From Spirochaetota bacterium (GTDB taxonomy: Bacteria; Spirochaetota; Spirochaetia; Treponematales; UBA12059): a DNA stretch of 54,672 nucleotides. Below are positions 41,991-52,840 of the stretch, piece after piece. Location of the stretch: assembly GCA_026398615.1 (NCBI GenBank), contig JAPLSN010000010.1:1-54672 (forward strand). Direction: 5' to 3'. The notes under the pieces are model-generated. The model was not told where the DNA came from, made no database searches, and saw only the letters and a list, made by a program, of their open reading frames with translations. A program made the position numbers and the translations under genes. Numbering within the stretch: position 1 is the stretch's first letter; every line of letters begins with the position of its first letter.

Positions 41991-42506
41991 TCAAGCCATC
42001 ACCCGCGGCGACTCCCGGCTTTCCAGGTAATACCAAACGGCATCCCGGCCGACGCTCCGCCCGCTTTCCGCCGGCCAGGGAGATTTTTCGACCAAGGCTT
42101 CGGGGGCCACGATCGGGGCTTTCAGTTTGAGCGCCAGCGCAATGGCGTCGGACGGGCGGACGTCGCGTTTCCACGTCCGCAATCCCTGGCGATATACGAT
42201 CCTCGCCAGATAGCGGCCGCCGTTGTCATCAATGCCGGGTATTCCAAGGGGTCCATCGTCGCGAAGCTCCGCGCGATCGAAACGAAATCCGTGGTCGCGG
42301 AACATCGAAACCAGGATATCATGCGTCCGGGGTTTCGACGGTGACACGCCCTCGAGTTCGAGGATGACCGTTCCGGCTTCCGAGGGGCCGACCGGCACAC
42401 CCACCTTGCGTCCCGTGGTGAAATCCTCGAGAACGACGAGCGAAGCGGCTCCATCCCTGATGATTGCGATTCCGCGAACCCGCAGTTCAATCATTTTCGC
42501 GCGCAT
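41991..42506 (-). CDS. Bifunctional nuclease family protein (DUF151)
   Basis: A 171-residue protein with the BFN/DUF151 core: MIELRVRGIAIIRDG at the start, the acidic-rich middle, and RPSDAIALALKLKAPIVAPE. Members have RNase and DNase activity in plants and are widespread in bacteria. No Shine-Dalgarno sequence is present. TATATT lies 7 bases before the ATG, so the mRNA may be leaderless. An internal ATG (residue 5) is an alternative start. Confidence 0.85.
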   Translation of the reverse strand: MRAKMIELRVRGIAIIRDGAASLVVLEDFTTGRKVGVPVGPSEAGTVILELEGVSPSKPRTHDILVSMFRDHGFRFDRAELRDDGPLGIPGIDDNGGRYLARIVYRQGLRTWKRDVRPSDAIALALKLKAPIVAPEALVEKSPWPAESGRSVGRDAVWYYLESRESPRVMA

Positions 42507-42513
42507 GTTCTAG

Positions 42514-42519
42514 AATATA
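42514..42519 (-). promoter_or_regulatory. -10 element 7 bases before the bifunctional nuclease start
   Basis: On the minus strand TATATT is followed by CTAGAAC and ATG. The -35 region is poor. The rest of 42520-42813 holds no gene, only the cheR promoter. Confidence 0.35.
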
Positions 42520-42674
42520 GTGCTGGACGAATGATATTTCATTCCGACGGATCGTATTTCCCGGCGAGAAACTCCCAGATGCCGTATTTCCCCTTCCAGC
42601 CTGCGCATTCGAGGCGGAAATGCCGGACCGAAGGCCGAACCCTCCGCAGCGTGGCGGACCCGGGCAGCCCGTCA

Positions 42675-42704
42675 TTGACAGCGCCTGAAAGCGACCGCTA
42701 CACT
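42675..42704 (+). promoter_or_regulatory. Predicted promoter of cheR-cheB
   Basis: Consensus TTGACA (42675-42680), an 18-base spacer and TACACT (42699-42704). The leader is about 100 bases. Confidence 0.55.
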
Positions 42705-42813
42705 TTCCATTGATCGCCGTATCGTCGAGTCGGAGATCCCGGAGCGGCGGGATGGGTGACGATCGGTCCCCGTCCGGAAAACGTCTTCAACCCTGCTCGA
42801 GAAAGGTCGCCGC

Positions 42814-43629
42814 ATGTCCGATTTCCTGACGGACGCTGATTTTGAACTCTATCGCAAGCTCATCTACGACGAAAGCGGAATCCATTTCTCCGAAACCAAC
42901 AGGTCCATCCTCGAAAGCCGCCTGCGCGAACGCCTGCGGGACAAGAAACTCGACAGTCTCCGCGACTATTTTTCGCTCATCACCAGCAACCGCGAAGAGC
43001 TCAAGACCCTCCTCGACTCGGTGACGACGAACCTGACGCGCTTCTTCCGCAACCAGGCGCATTTCGACGCGATGGAGAAGCACGTCGTACCGGAACTCCT
43101 CAAGGTCAAGCAGGCCGACGCCGGGCATACCCTTCGGATCTGGAGCGCCGGATGTTCCACGGGTGAAGAGCCCTTTACCATTGCCATGCTGCTCAGGGAG
43201 ACCCTGCCGCCCTCCTGGAAATTCGAGATCGTGGCGAGCGACATCAGCCTCAAGTCCCTCATGGTGGGAAAGGAAGGCTTCTACAACGACGTCCGCGTCC
43301 AGGGCATCCCCGACAACTACCTCGCCAAGTACTTCGAGAAGAAACCCACCGGATACCAGATACGGGAAGACATCAAGAAATCAATACGTTTCGATTACCA
43401 TAACCTGAAAAACGATTCCGGCCTCAGGAACATGGACGTCGTGTTCTGCCGGAATGTTCTCATCTATTTCGACGAAGTCGCCCAGAAAGCCTCGATCGAG
43501 CGTTTCTGGGAAGCCATGGCGCAAAAATCGTTCCTTTTCATCGGACACAGCGAATCGCTGTTCGGCATGAACACGAAGTTCGAATTCGTGAAGACCGATT
43601 GGGCCTGCTTCTACAGGAAATGGCTCTGA
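42814..43629 (+). CDS. cheR: Chemotaxis protein methyltransferase CheR
   Basis: A 271-residue SAM-dependent methyltransferase that methylates glutamates of chemoreceptors. The N-terminal CheR all-alpha domain includes SGIHFSETNRSILESRLRERL and NLTRFFRNQAHF. The catalytic domain has the SAM-binding IWSAGCSTGEEPFTIAM and VVFCRNVLIYFDE. The end (FIGHSESLFGMNTKFEFV) is typical. cheB follows 19 bases later, so the antagonistic pair is cotranscribed. No cheA, cheW or receptor gene is in the window. Confidence 0.96.
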   Translation: MSDFLTDADFELYRKLIYDESGIHFSETNRSILESRLRERLRDKKLDSLRDYFSLITSNREELKTLLDSVTTNLTRFFRNQAHFDAMEKHVVPELLKVKQADAGHTLRIWSAGCSTGEEPFTIAMLLRETLPPSWKFEIVASDISLKSLMVGKEGFYNDVRVQGIPDNYLAKYFEKKPTGYQIREDIKKSIRFDYHNLKNDSGLRNMDVVFCRNVLIYFDEVAQKASIERFWEAMAQKSFLFIGHSESLFGMNTKFEFVKTDWACFYRKWL

Positions 43630-43648
43630 CAATGCCCCGGAGGTTCCC

Positions 43649-44779
43649 GTGCCCTTGAAGGATCCAGTTTCCGTCCTCGTCGTCGACGACTCCGCCCTCA
43701 TGAGAAACCTCGTGTCCAAGATGATCGAATCCACGTCCGGGCTGGTGGTGGCCGACAAGGCCATGAACGGGATTTTCGCGCTCCACAAGATCCCGCGCTG
43801 CAATCCCGACGTCATCGTCCTGGACATCGAGATGCCCGAAATGAACGGCATCGAGTTCCTCAAGGAACGCAAGCGCCTGGGGATTGACATCCCGGTCATC
43901 ATCCTGTCCTCGGTCGCCCGGAAGGGCGCCGAGATCACCATGGAAGCCCTGGCCCTCGGCGCATCCGACTTCGTCACCAAGCCTTCCGGCTCGGTCTCAT
44001 CGGATATCCACACGGTCGCCGGCGACCTTTCGAAGCTGCTCCTTGCGTATGGATCCCAGTACAAGCAGAACAGGAAGGAGGCGCCTCCAGCCCTCCGCTC
44101 GGAACTCCGCGAACGGATCATCGAAGCCTTCCCCGACGAAACACCCCTCGTCGAAGCCCGGAAGGCGCCCGAAAAGATCACGCCGCTGCGGCAGACCGGA
44201 CGGATCGAGATCATCGCCATCGGGATCTCGACGGGAGGACCGAACGCCCTTCGCACCGTCTTCTCGAACCTGGACCTATCGCTGACCCAGCCGATCCTCG
44301 TCGTCCAGCACATGCCCGCCGGATTCACCGAGGAATTCGCGAAAAGCCTGAGCCGGGTCTGCCCACTCGAAGTGAGGGAAGCCGCGGACGGAGACCTCGT
44401 GAAACCGGGACGGATACTCATCGCTCCGGGAGACCGTCATATCGAGGTGGAAAAGAAAACCCTCGCTACGATCGTGCGCGTTACCGAAGGCCCGCCGGAA
44501 AACGGACACAGGCCAAGCGCCGACGTGTTGTTCAGGTCTGTCGCGAAGGAATTCGGCAACCACGCGCTCGGCGTCATCATGACGGGCATGGGCCGGGACG
44601 GCGCAAGGGAACTCGGATCGATCTATCGCGAGGGCGGTTACACCATCGGCCAGGATGAAGCGTCCTGCGTCGTCTACGGGATGCCGAAGGTAGCCCACGA
44701 GTACGGGTACGTCATGGAGCAGGTAGGACTGGAAGGCATGGCCGCCAGGATCCGCGAGGTCGCGGGGCAGCTCCGTTGA
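43649..44779 (+). CDS. cheB: Chemotaxis response regulator methylesterase CheB
   Basis: A 376-residue two-domain protein. The receiver domain has VDDSALMR and the phospho-acceptor Asp59 (VIVLDIEMPEMNG). After a linker, the methylesterase/deamidase domain shows the catalytic serine in GISTGGP, the histidine in VVQHMPAGF, and the aspartate in TGMGRDGARE. Phosphorylation by CheA activates removal of receptor methyl groups. The start is a GTG with GGAGG six bases upstream. Confidence 0.96.
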   Translation: MPLKDPVSVLVVDDSALMRNLVSKMIESTSGLVVADKAMNGIFALHKIPRCNPDVIVLDIEMPEMNGIEFLKERKRLGIDIPVIILSSVARKGAEITMEALALGASDFVTKPSGSVSSDIHTVAGDLSKLLLAYGSQYKQNRKEAPPALRSELRERIIEAFPDETPLVEARKAPEKITPLRQTGRIEIIAIGISTGGPNALRTVFSNLDLSLTQPILVVQHMPAGFTEEFAKSLSRVCPLEVREAADGDLVKPGRILIAPGDRHIEVEKKTLATIVRVTEGPPENGHRPSADVLFRSVAKEFGNHALGVIMTGMGRDGARELGSIYREGGYTIGQDEASCVVYGMPKVAHEYGYVMEQVGLEGMAARIREVAGQLR

Positions 44780-44800
44780 GGCGAAGCGTGCCGGGATCGT

Positions 44801-44846
44801 AAAAAAAAGCCGGCCTGAGGGGGCGAATTACCCCTCGGGCCGGCCG
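44801..44846 (-). terminator. Terminator of the nifU-like gene
   Basis: A 14-bp stem with one wobble pair (44809-44822/44831-44844) and an 8-base loop. Read on the minus strand it is followed by eight T residues. It may also stop cheB transcripts from the other side. Confidence 0.8.
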
Positions 44847-44867
44847 CTGTACGGATGGCGCCTGGCT

Positions 44868-45092
44868 TCAAGCCTGGACGACTTCCCGCACCTCGGGCAC
44901 CATCTTCTTGAGATAGCTCTCGACGCTCATCTTGAGCGTCATGGTCGACATGGGGCAGGACCCGCACGCGCCCGTCAGCCTGACCATCACCCGTCCGTCG
45001 TCGGAAACGGACACGAATTGTATATCGCCGCCGTCCGCCTGGAGCGACGGGCGGACATCCTCGATGGCCTTCTTGATCGACTCGATATTCAT
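44868..45092 (-). CDS. NifU-like iron-sulfur cluster scaffold protein
   Basis: A 74-residue protein equal to the NifU C-terminal domain, with the cluster-binding GACGSCPMST (CxxC) and the family start IEDVRPSLQADGGDIQF. Such stand-alone Nfu domains carry Fe-S clusters to apoproteins. The start at 45092 follows AAGGAG. It has its own promoter and terminator. It could serve the 2Fe-2S ferredoxin encoded 13 kb away, but there is no direct link. Confidence 0.9.
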   Translation of the reverse strand: MNIESIKKAIEDVRPSLQADGGDIQFVSVSDDGRVMVRLTGACGSCPMSTMTLKMSVESYLKKMVPEVREVVQA

Positions 45093-45109
45093 GCGATCTC
45101 CTTGCCGAT

Positions 45110-45139
45110 ACCATACTGAAGCGGTGGGCGACGGGTCAA
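45110..45139 (-). promoter_or_regulatory. Predicted promoter of the nifU-like gene
   Basis: On the minus strand TTGACC (45134-45139), an 18-base spacer and TATGGT (45110-45115). The leader is only about 10-12 bases but holds an AAGGAG. Confidence 0.5.
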
Positions 45140-45172
45140 GTTCGCCCTGTCGCGCGGGGACCCGACCGGAAC

Positions 45173-47551
45173 CTACTCGCCGAACAGCTCGAGCAGGTCC
45201 ACGGTCACGCCGCGGATGATCCCCGACGCGCCCAGCATGCTCCCGTCCGTCGCCGAAAATGCGAATTCCGTCACGTCGAAATCCCGGATCGTTCCCTTCA
45301 CCGAGGAAGGATCGAGCACGGCTGCGATGCCGGACAATACGATGCGGTTTCCGGATAGTTCGACTATTCCGTCCAGCCGGAAGATGGCCCCGCCCAGCTC
45401 GAACGACAGAGCCGACCTGAGCCTGGCGGAATCCCATGAGAGCGATCCGTCCGCCGATGTACGGATGCCATCGAAGACCGCCGCCGCGGCCGGGGAATCC
45501 GGCATGACGGCGAATGAACAGCCGTTGAACGAAATTCCGATTCTCCCCTCGTCCAGGAACGCCGTCATGGTCGCCGCGGAGAGCGGCGCGTCGCCCGAAC
45601 GCAGCAGGAAGGGACCCGTTTCCCGCCTTGTCCTGAATTCGGGAACTCCCCCGTCGCCGGGAAACCGCAGCCTGGACAGTTCCATCCTGGTTCCCGCGAC
45701 GCTTTCCGGAAGATGGGAAGGAAGCTCGATCTCCCCGAGGAACCTTACCGAATCATCGCGGAACAGGATCCGGCTCGGGAAAACCACGGCTTCGGCGAAT
45801 TCGAAGGGTTCGAACGCGGCGACATCGATCGAGCCGTCCAGCCGGATCGATGTTTCCCCGGCTCGCACGGTGCCGGTGCTGACCGTGGACCGCAGTTCCG
45901 CGCTCATGCCCGCCGCCAGGATCCCATCCATCCCGAGCCGCAACGCGCCGAACGTGAACGTCGCCGTGGAGGTCCCGACGACCAAACCTTCGGGGATGGC
46001 TTCGCACTCGAAAGAATGGTCGGGCCGGAACTTCACGCGGTCGAATTCGAGGTTTTCCCCGCCGAGCCAGGCTGGCAGATTCACGGCTACCCTGGCTTCG
46101 ATGATGCCTTGCTCCGCTTTCATGGACAGCAGACGCGACTTCCCTTCGTAGAGCGGCAGCCCGGTCTCGGATTCCGGTTCGAACACCGAATCGGGGAAGG
46201 ACAGATCCGTAGCGGTATTGCCGGATACGGTGCCGACCGGGAATCCCATGGAGCCGAACTCGACGAAGGCCGAACGCGATTCCAGCGCCGCGAATCCATC
46301 CGGTCCCAATTCAACGGAAAGCCCCCGTGCCTGGGCGTCCCAGCCCATGATTGCCAGCGAAACGGGTCCCTCCACGGAACTCGCGTAAAAAACGCCGCTT
46401 CGAAGCGAGTTCGTGCTGACCGTGCCCGCAGGAAGTTCCAGCTCCGCCCCGCCGAAGGCCTCGGGCAGCACGAGATGACCTTCGCCTTCCGCCGCCCCGT
46501 TCCTGAATCCCGTCAACCGGAAATCCAGTACCCAACCGGGGGCGGATCCGAATTCGAGGAATCCGCGCGAAATGACCCCGGACAGTTCGCCGCCCGTCCT
46601 CATGGCGAATGACGCAAGCGGGACGCTTCCCTGTCCGGCCAGCTTGGCATCGCCGGAAACCGAAGCCCTAAGCATAAAAACTCCAGGTCCGATGCGTTCG
46701 ATCACCGCCGAGGAGACCGCCACGCGTCCGATGCCCGGCAGGTCAGCCGTTCCGGCGGCGAGGGACCCCGATCCCGGATCCAGGCTCCATCCGGGCATGA
46801 CGACCATGTTCTCGTACGCGATCGCGGCCGACACGGCGCCCGAGGGCGTATCGGGTCCGACGGCGCCGCCCGTGAAAACGAGCCCGGAATCGGGGAACGC
46901 CATCCCCGTCGCGGTGAGGCGAATGCCATCGAACCTGAGCGCCACGCCGCCCCGTTCGACGACATTGCCTGCGATATCGGTGAAGGTGCCTCGTCCGCAG
47001 TCGGAGACGGGCCTGCCGACAATGCCGCCGGCCTCGATCCGCAGCTTCGCGAACCCGGGGAACGAAACGTCCGGCGGTTGGCCGGGATCGCCCTCCGCGG
47101 GCGGCTCGGTATACCTTCCGCCGGGCGGAGGCTCCAGTTCGAAATGGCCGATCGTCACCGAATCGCCGACGACGACGACGTCCCGTGCGATCCCGAAGAA
47201 TCCGCGGAGCAGGACACGGGCGCGGATGCCGTCAACTTTCCCCGCCACCCGGTACCCGCTCGCGTCGATGAAGGAGAGCGGGGCGTCGCTCCGCTCGGTC
47301 CACGAAGGCGGATCGATCAACCTGGACGGTTCCGGGGCCGGTCCGCCTTCAGGCAGGTAGTCCGGAAGCGGATCCACGAAACGCAAGCCTTCCGTGCCGA
47401 TGGGAATCGATTCGCCGCGAACGGGTGCCCCGGGTGCGGTGGCGCATGACGCGGCAACGCACAACACCGCCGCACATGCGGCGATACGATGGAGGAGAAC
47501 GGAAGGTCGGCGGTTCGGGCTGGTCTCAGGGTGCATGGCGCGCTCCATCAT
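45173..47551 (-). CDS. Large beta-rich lipoprotein of unknown function
   Basis: A 792-residue protein with a lipoprotein-type signal ending VAASC (Cys36, or Cys31 from the internal ATG at residue 6). The mature part is almost entirely beta-strand and repeats patterns such as LRFDGIRLTATGMAFPDSGL and FRPDHSFECEAIPEGLVVGTSTATFTFGALRL, suggesting tandem beta-solenoid or beta-sandwich units. I do not recognise a family. It overlaps the preceding propeller gene by 4 bases (ATGA), so the two are cotranslated and probably work together at the cell surface or periplasm. Confidence 0.65.
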   Translation of the reverse strand: MMERAMHPETSPNRRPSVLLHRIAACAAVLCVAASCATAPGAPVRGESIPIGTEGLRFVDPLPDYLPEGGPAPEPSRLIDPPSWTERSDAPLSFIDASGYRVAGKVDGIRARVLLRGFFGIARDVVVVGDSVTIGHFELEPPPGGRYTEPPAEGDPGQPPDVSFPGFAKLRIEAGGIVGRPVSDCGRGTFTDIAGNVVERGGVALRFDGIRLTATGMAFPDSGLVFTGGAVGPDTPSGAVSAAIAYENMVVMPGWSLDPGSGSLAAGTADLPGIGRVAVSSAVIERIGPGVFMLRASVSGDAKLAGQGSVPLASFAMRTGGELSGVISRGFLEFGSAPGWVLDFRLTGFRNGAAEGEGHLVLPEAFGGAELELPAGTVSTNSLRSGVFYASSVEGPVSLAIMGWDAQARGLSVELGPDGFAALESRSAFVEFGSMGFPVGTVSGNTATDLSFPDSVFEPESETGLPLYEGKSRLLSMKAEQGIIEARVAVNLPAWLGGENLEFDRVKFRPDHSFECEAIPEGLVVGTSTATFTFGALRLGMDGILAAGMSAELRSTVSTGTVRAGETSIRLDGSIDVAAFEPFEFAEAVVFPSRILFRDDSVRFLGEIELPSHLPESVAGTRMELSRLRFPGDGGVPEFRTRRETGPFLLRSGDAPLSAATMTAFLDEGRIGISFNGCSFAVMPDSPAAAAVFDGIRTSADGSLSWDSARLRSALSFELGGAIFRLDGIVELSGNRIVLSGIAAVLDPSSVKGTIRDFDVTEFAFSATDGSMLGASGIIRGVTVDLLELFGE

Positions 47552-49269
47552 GGCTTCACGAACGCCAGGGTGCCGTCGCGTCCCGGCTCGAAGCGCCCGA
47601 GATAGCGGCCACCGCTCACCACGATGGCCCCGGACCAGCCGCGATCGGCATCGAAGAGCTGGAAAACGACCGAAGAACCGTCGGCGGGCAGGATTTCGCG
47701 CCCGCTACGCCTGACCGGATCGCTTGTTCCGTCGGCCGCCTTGATGGAAGTCCCGAGCGCTTTCCCTCCCAGTCGTATCGTCCACGCGCCGCCCGAGCGC
47801 GCCGCGTACAGGAGCCTGCCGGAAGCGTCGATGCCGAGTCCCTCCGCTTCGTCGTAAGGACCATGGCGAATCTTGCCCGAGTACAGCGATTCCCCGCCCG
47901 CATCCTTGACCTCGAAGGCGGCGGAATTCCCCGGAAAATCCAGGAACCGGAGTTCAGTGAAGGGACCCATCCGGGTGCCCGAAAAGGAAACGTACCAGCC
48001 ATCGTCCCCGTCTCTCGTCGCGACGACGGACGGGAAACCGCCGTCGAGCGAGCCATCGGCCGTCCACCAGTCGAGTTCCGTCGCAAGAACCGAGCGTTTC
48101 CCGTCCGAAAGCAGGGCTTCCCCGCCTCCTTCGGACACCACATCCAGGATCATCCGGGAACCGTCCCTGAGGATGCCAAAACTGCGGAGATCGCCGTCGA
48201 TCCTCGTCTGGAAGCCGTCCCCGGTGACCCAGGCACCGCCCTTCAGGTCGTCGACGATCGCCGCGAAGCGCGATCCGTCGGCCGAGTACCGCAGGCCGCG
48301 AACGCCAAGGAAAGGTCCGAAGCGCGTTTTCGTCTCGACGACATACGAAAACTTTCCGTCCGCCTCGACGAAGGCGGCGCGGCGACCGGTCGGATCGACG
48401 ACCGCCACCGGTCGCCCATCGGACCCTGATTTGTCGCCCGCGGCCGCCGGCGGATACGGACCGAAGGGACCGGCGATCTTCCTGCCGGCCTCCATGATGA
48501 ACCACATCCATCCATCGGGACCGGAACGGGCGGACGCGTATCCGGGCGTACGGCCATCGGAGGCCCACCCGGCAAACCGGACGGCGGCGAAGGGACCGTA
48601 TGCGATATCGTTGTGGCAAAAAAACGCCCTGCCGCGATGGTCGAGCGCCGCGTATGCGAACGATGAACCGTCAGGCGACAGGACGAAAGGTTCAAGCTCC
48701 GCCCAGTCGCCGAGGAGGCGCCCTTCAACCGCGTAGCGCATGCCGCCTGAGTCCGTGACCCGGCACAGGAATTCCGCCTGAGGCCCGAGGAAGGCGACCG
48801 TCGTTCCGTCGATCGCGAACGGGAATTCAGCGCCATCGACGACGGTGACGGGGACTCCATCGGCGTTTTCCGCCGAGAAGGCAAGGCGTTTCCCGTCGGG
48901 GCTCCACCCCAGGAGACGGGCGGAACGGTAGGGACCCGAAGCCGCCCCGCCCGTGACGACTTCAATCGCACCATCGGCGTCACGAGCCACCAGGGCGGTT
49001 CGTTTCCCTCCCGGCGCCGTGGAAACCTCCAGAATTTCCGCGTACGGCCCCAAGCGAGAACCATCCTGGAACACGATCCACCGCGAACTTTCGCCTGCAG
49101 CCTGGGCAAGCACCGAATACGAGCCCGGGAAAACCCCGTACGCTTCGACGATGACCTCCCCCGATTCGGGCCTGACCGGCAGGGAAACGCGTTCCTCCGC
49201 CGCCCCGGGTGTCACGCGGACGACGAGCGAGAGTGCAATCAGGGCGCCAAACCATGTATTCCGATGCAT
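47548..49269 (-). CDS. Secreted WD40-like beta-propeller protein
   Basis: A 573-residue protein with a cleavable signal peptide (cleavage likely after TPGAA). Blade-like repeats recur: GWSPDGKRLAFSAEN, LSPDGSSFAYAALDHRGRAF, VDPTGRRAAFVEADGKFSYV, YSADGSRFAAIVDD and similar, each resembling PD40/WD40-like propeller strands and often paired with GPY or GPF motifs. No catalytic residues are apparent. It is the first gene of a two-gene unit with the large beta-rich lipoprotein. No Shine-Dalgarno sequence is seen before the ATG. Confidence 0.65.
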   Translation of the reverse strand: MHRNTWFGALIALSLVVRVTPGAAEERVSLPVRPESGEVIVEAYGVFPGSYSVLAQAAGESSRWIVFQDGSRLGPYAEILEVSTAPGGKRTALVARDADGAIEVVTGGAASGPYRSARLLGWSPDGKRLAFSAENADGVPVTVVDGAEFPFAIDGTTVAFLGPQAEFLCRVTDSGGMRYAVEGRLLGDWAELEPFVLSPDGSSFAYAALDHRGRAFFCHNDIAYGPFAAVRFAGWASDGRTPGYASARSGPDGWMWFIMEAGRKIAGPFGPYPPAAAGDKSGSDGRPVAVVDPTGRRAAFVEADGKFSYVVETKTRFGPFLGVRGLRYSADGSRFAAIVDDLKGGAWVTGDGFQTRIDGDLRSFGILRDGSRMILDVVSEGGGEALLSDGKRSVLATELDWWTADGSLDGGFPSVVATRDGDDGWYVSFSGTRMGPFTELRFLDFPGNSAAFEVKDAGGESLYSGKIRHGPYDEAEGLGIDASGRLLYAARSGGAWTIRLGGKALGTSIKAADGTSDPVRRSGREILPADGSSVVFQLFDADRGWSGAIVVSGGRYLGRFEPGRDGTLAFVKP

Positions 49270-49383
49270 TGGTACGGTATGTCTCCATTGGAATCCCCTG
49301 GCCGGGATGCACTGTCGAGTATGGCGCCCCGAGGCCGGCAGGGCAAGCCGGATCGACGTCGATAGCCCTGTTCCCGTGTTCCA

Positions 49384-49392
49384 TGCTATGAT
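49384..49392 (+). promoter_or_regulatory. Possible extended -10 promoter of parAB
   Basis: TGCTATGAT is an extended -10 (TGnTATGAT) without a clear -35. It lies about 155 bases before parA, in the 278-base gap between divergent genes that otherwise shows nothing. Confidence 0.35.
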
Positions 49393-49547
49393 TACCAGCT
49401 GAATTCCATCTTCGGATTCGTTCGCGAAATCCCTTTATCCCGGTGTCGGACGCCGGATCGTCCAGGGGAAAGACTCCTCAGGGACGGCGTCGCCGGGAGA
49501 AATGGCGACGCTGACGCTCGGCAACCATTGCCCGTCGAGGAACGTTC

Positions 49548-50303
49548 ATGGCCAGAACGATAGTATTCGTCAACCAGAAAGGCGGCGTCGGCAAGACGAC
49601 AAGCGCCATCAACCTGGGCGCCTACCTGGCGCTCGCGGGCAACAAAGTTCTCCTCGTGGACTTCGATCCGCAATCCAACCTCACGAGCGGCGTCGGCGGG
49701 AAAAACGGGTCGAAGGGCATCTACGAAGTCATCTCCGGCACGGCATCCCTCGAGGAGATACTCGTCCGGACCAAGGTCGACCGCCTTGACCTCGCCCCTT
49801 CTTCCATCGACCTGTCCGGCGCGACCGTCGAGCTGATCGACCGGGACGACAGGAACAATTTCCTCAAGCGGGCGCTGGCCTCGGTCCTCGACCGGTACGA
49901 CTTCATCCTCGTCGACTGCCCACCCTCGCTCGGCATCCTCACGCTCAACGGCCTCTCGGCTGCCGACGAAGTGCTCATCCCCCTCCAATGCGAATACTTC
50001 GCACTCGAGGGCCTGTCGCTCATCCTGAAGACCATCAGCCTCGTCCAGAGAAGCATCAACCCGCACCTGAAAGTCGGAGGCATCCTGTTTACCATGTACG
50101 ATTCGCGCACCCGGCTCGCCCAGGACGTCGTCCAGCAGGTGACGCAGTACTTCAAGGACAGGGTTTTCCGGACAATCGTGCCGCGCAACGTGCGACTGTC
50201 GGAAGCCCCGTCGCATGGACTGCCGGTCTGCCTGTACGACGCGGACTGCATCGGCGCCAGGAGCTACGAAAAACTTGCCGCGGAGGTGATCGAACGTGGC
50301 TAA
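49548..50303 (+). CDS. parA: Chromosome partitioning ATPase ParA (Soj)
   Basis: A 251-residue Walker-type ATPase that binds DNA in its ATP form and moves ParB-parS complexes. The deviant Walker A is QKGGVGKTTSAIN (with the signature lysine), Walker A' is VDFDPQSNLT, and Walker B is FILVDCPPSLG. There is no N-terminal HTH, as in chromosomal Soj proteins. GAGGAA precedes the ATG. It overlaps parB by 8 bases. Confidence 0.96.
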   Translation: MARTIVFVNQKGGVGKTTSAINLGAYLALAGNKVLLVDFDPQSNLTSGVGGKNGSKGIYEVISGTASLEEILVRTKVDRLDLAPSSIDLSGATVELIDRDDRNNFLKRALASVLDRYDFILVDCPPSLGILTLNGLSAADEVLIPLQCEYFALEGLSLILKTISLVQRSINPHLKVGGILFTMYDSRTRLAQDVVQQVTQYFKDRVFRTIVPRNVRLSEAPSHGLPVCLYDADCIGARSYEKLAAEVIERG

Positions 50304-51231
50304 GCACGGATTGGGCAGGGGACTCGGAGCGCTCATCCCGGAAAGCGAACTGGAAATCACCGTGTCCCCGGCGTCGGGGCGCAACGCCACGGTCGACGAA
50401 CCGGTTCGGGCCGAGGCCGAGGCATCCCACGGGATCCGGATGGTACCCCTCGGTCGAATCCGCACGAGCCCCGATCAACCGCGTAAGGCCTTCAACGAGG
50501 AAACCCTGCGGGAGCTTGCCGACTCGATAGCGCGCCACGGCGTCATCCAGCCGATCGTGGCCGAGGACGACGGCTCGGGCGGATTCGTCATCATCGCGGG
50601 CGAACGCAGGTACCGGGCCGCCGAAAAAGCAGGGCTCCGCGAGATTCCGGTGATCGTCAGATCCTTCTCCCACGAGAAGAAACTCGAGATCGCCCTCGTC
50701 GAGAACGTCCAGAGGGAAGACCTCAACCCGATCGAGGAAGCCGAAGCCTATCGATCCCTCATGGATCTCACCGGCTCATCCCAGGAAGAAATCTCCGAAA
50801 AGGTCGGCAAGAGCCGGTCGGCCGTCGCGAACGCGCTCAGGCTGCTCAAGCTTCTGCCGGAAGCCATGTCCTCGGTACGGTCAGGAACGCTGTCTGCCGG
50901 TCATGCACGTGCCGTCCTCTCGGTGCTCAATCCATCCGACCAGGTCGTCCTGTGCAGGCGGATCGCCGAACAGGAACTTTCCGTCCGGCAGGCCGAAGCA
51001 CTCGCCGCCGAACTCAACAATGGCGGCCGCGCATCCTCCGCGGTACACGCGAGGAAAGCGCCGCGCCCCCTTCAGCCGGAAATCGCGGAACTCGAACAGC
51101 GGCTGATCGGCTACCTCGGCACGAAAGTGACGCTCAAAGGCGACTCCAGGAAAGGCGCCATCACGATCGAATACTTCTCGCTCGATGATCTGGAACGCGT
51201 CATCGAGCTCATGACGAACAACCGGGCATGA
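50296..51231 (+). CDS. parB: Chromosome partitioning protein ParB (Spo0J)
   Basis: A 311-residue parS-binding CTPase. It opens with KHGLGRGLGALIP, has the ParB/Srx motifs IRTSPDQPRKAF and GERRYRAAEKAGL, and the HTH SQEEISEKVGKSRSAVANALRLL. A C-terminal dimerisation domain ends SLDDLERVIELM. The start is a GTG inside parA. No full parS (TGTTTCACGTGAAACA) was found in the window. Confidence 0.96.
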   Translation: MAKHGLGRGLGALIPESELEITVSPASGRNATVDEPVRAEAEASHGIRMVPLGRIRTSPDQPRKAFNEETLRELADSIARHGVIQPIVAEDDGSGGFVIIAGERRYRAAEKAGLREIPVIVRSFSHEKKLEIALVENVQREDLNPIEEAEAYRSLMDLTGSSQEEISEKVGKSRSAVANALRLLKLLPEAMSSVRSGTLSAGHARAVLSVLNPSDQVVLCRRIAEQELSVRQAEALAAELNNGGRASSAVHARKAPRPLQPEIAELEQRLIGYLGTKVTLKGDSRKGAITIEYFSLDDLERVIELMTNNRA

Positions 51232-51249
51232 ATCGCGAGGTCGCCATGA

Positions 51250-52692
<1,443 letters not shown>

Positions 52693-52717
52693 ACGCACGC
52701 CGCCAATTGGCGAATGC

Positions 52718-52767
52718 AAACCGGCCCCCCTGCCGCATCGGCGATGCTGCAGGGGGGCCGGTTTTTT
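52718..52767 (+). terminator. Strong intrinsic terminator of enolase
   Basis: A long perfect outer stem (52718-52733 with 52749-52764), with inner pairing GCAT/ATGC, followed by a run of T residues ending at 52767. Confidence 0.9.
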
Positions 52768-52840
52768 ACAGTATGGTAATCGATCGAGCAATACAGGGAA
52801 AAACCGCATGAACCGTCGTCGGGCTCGGGATGAAAGGTCC

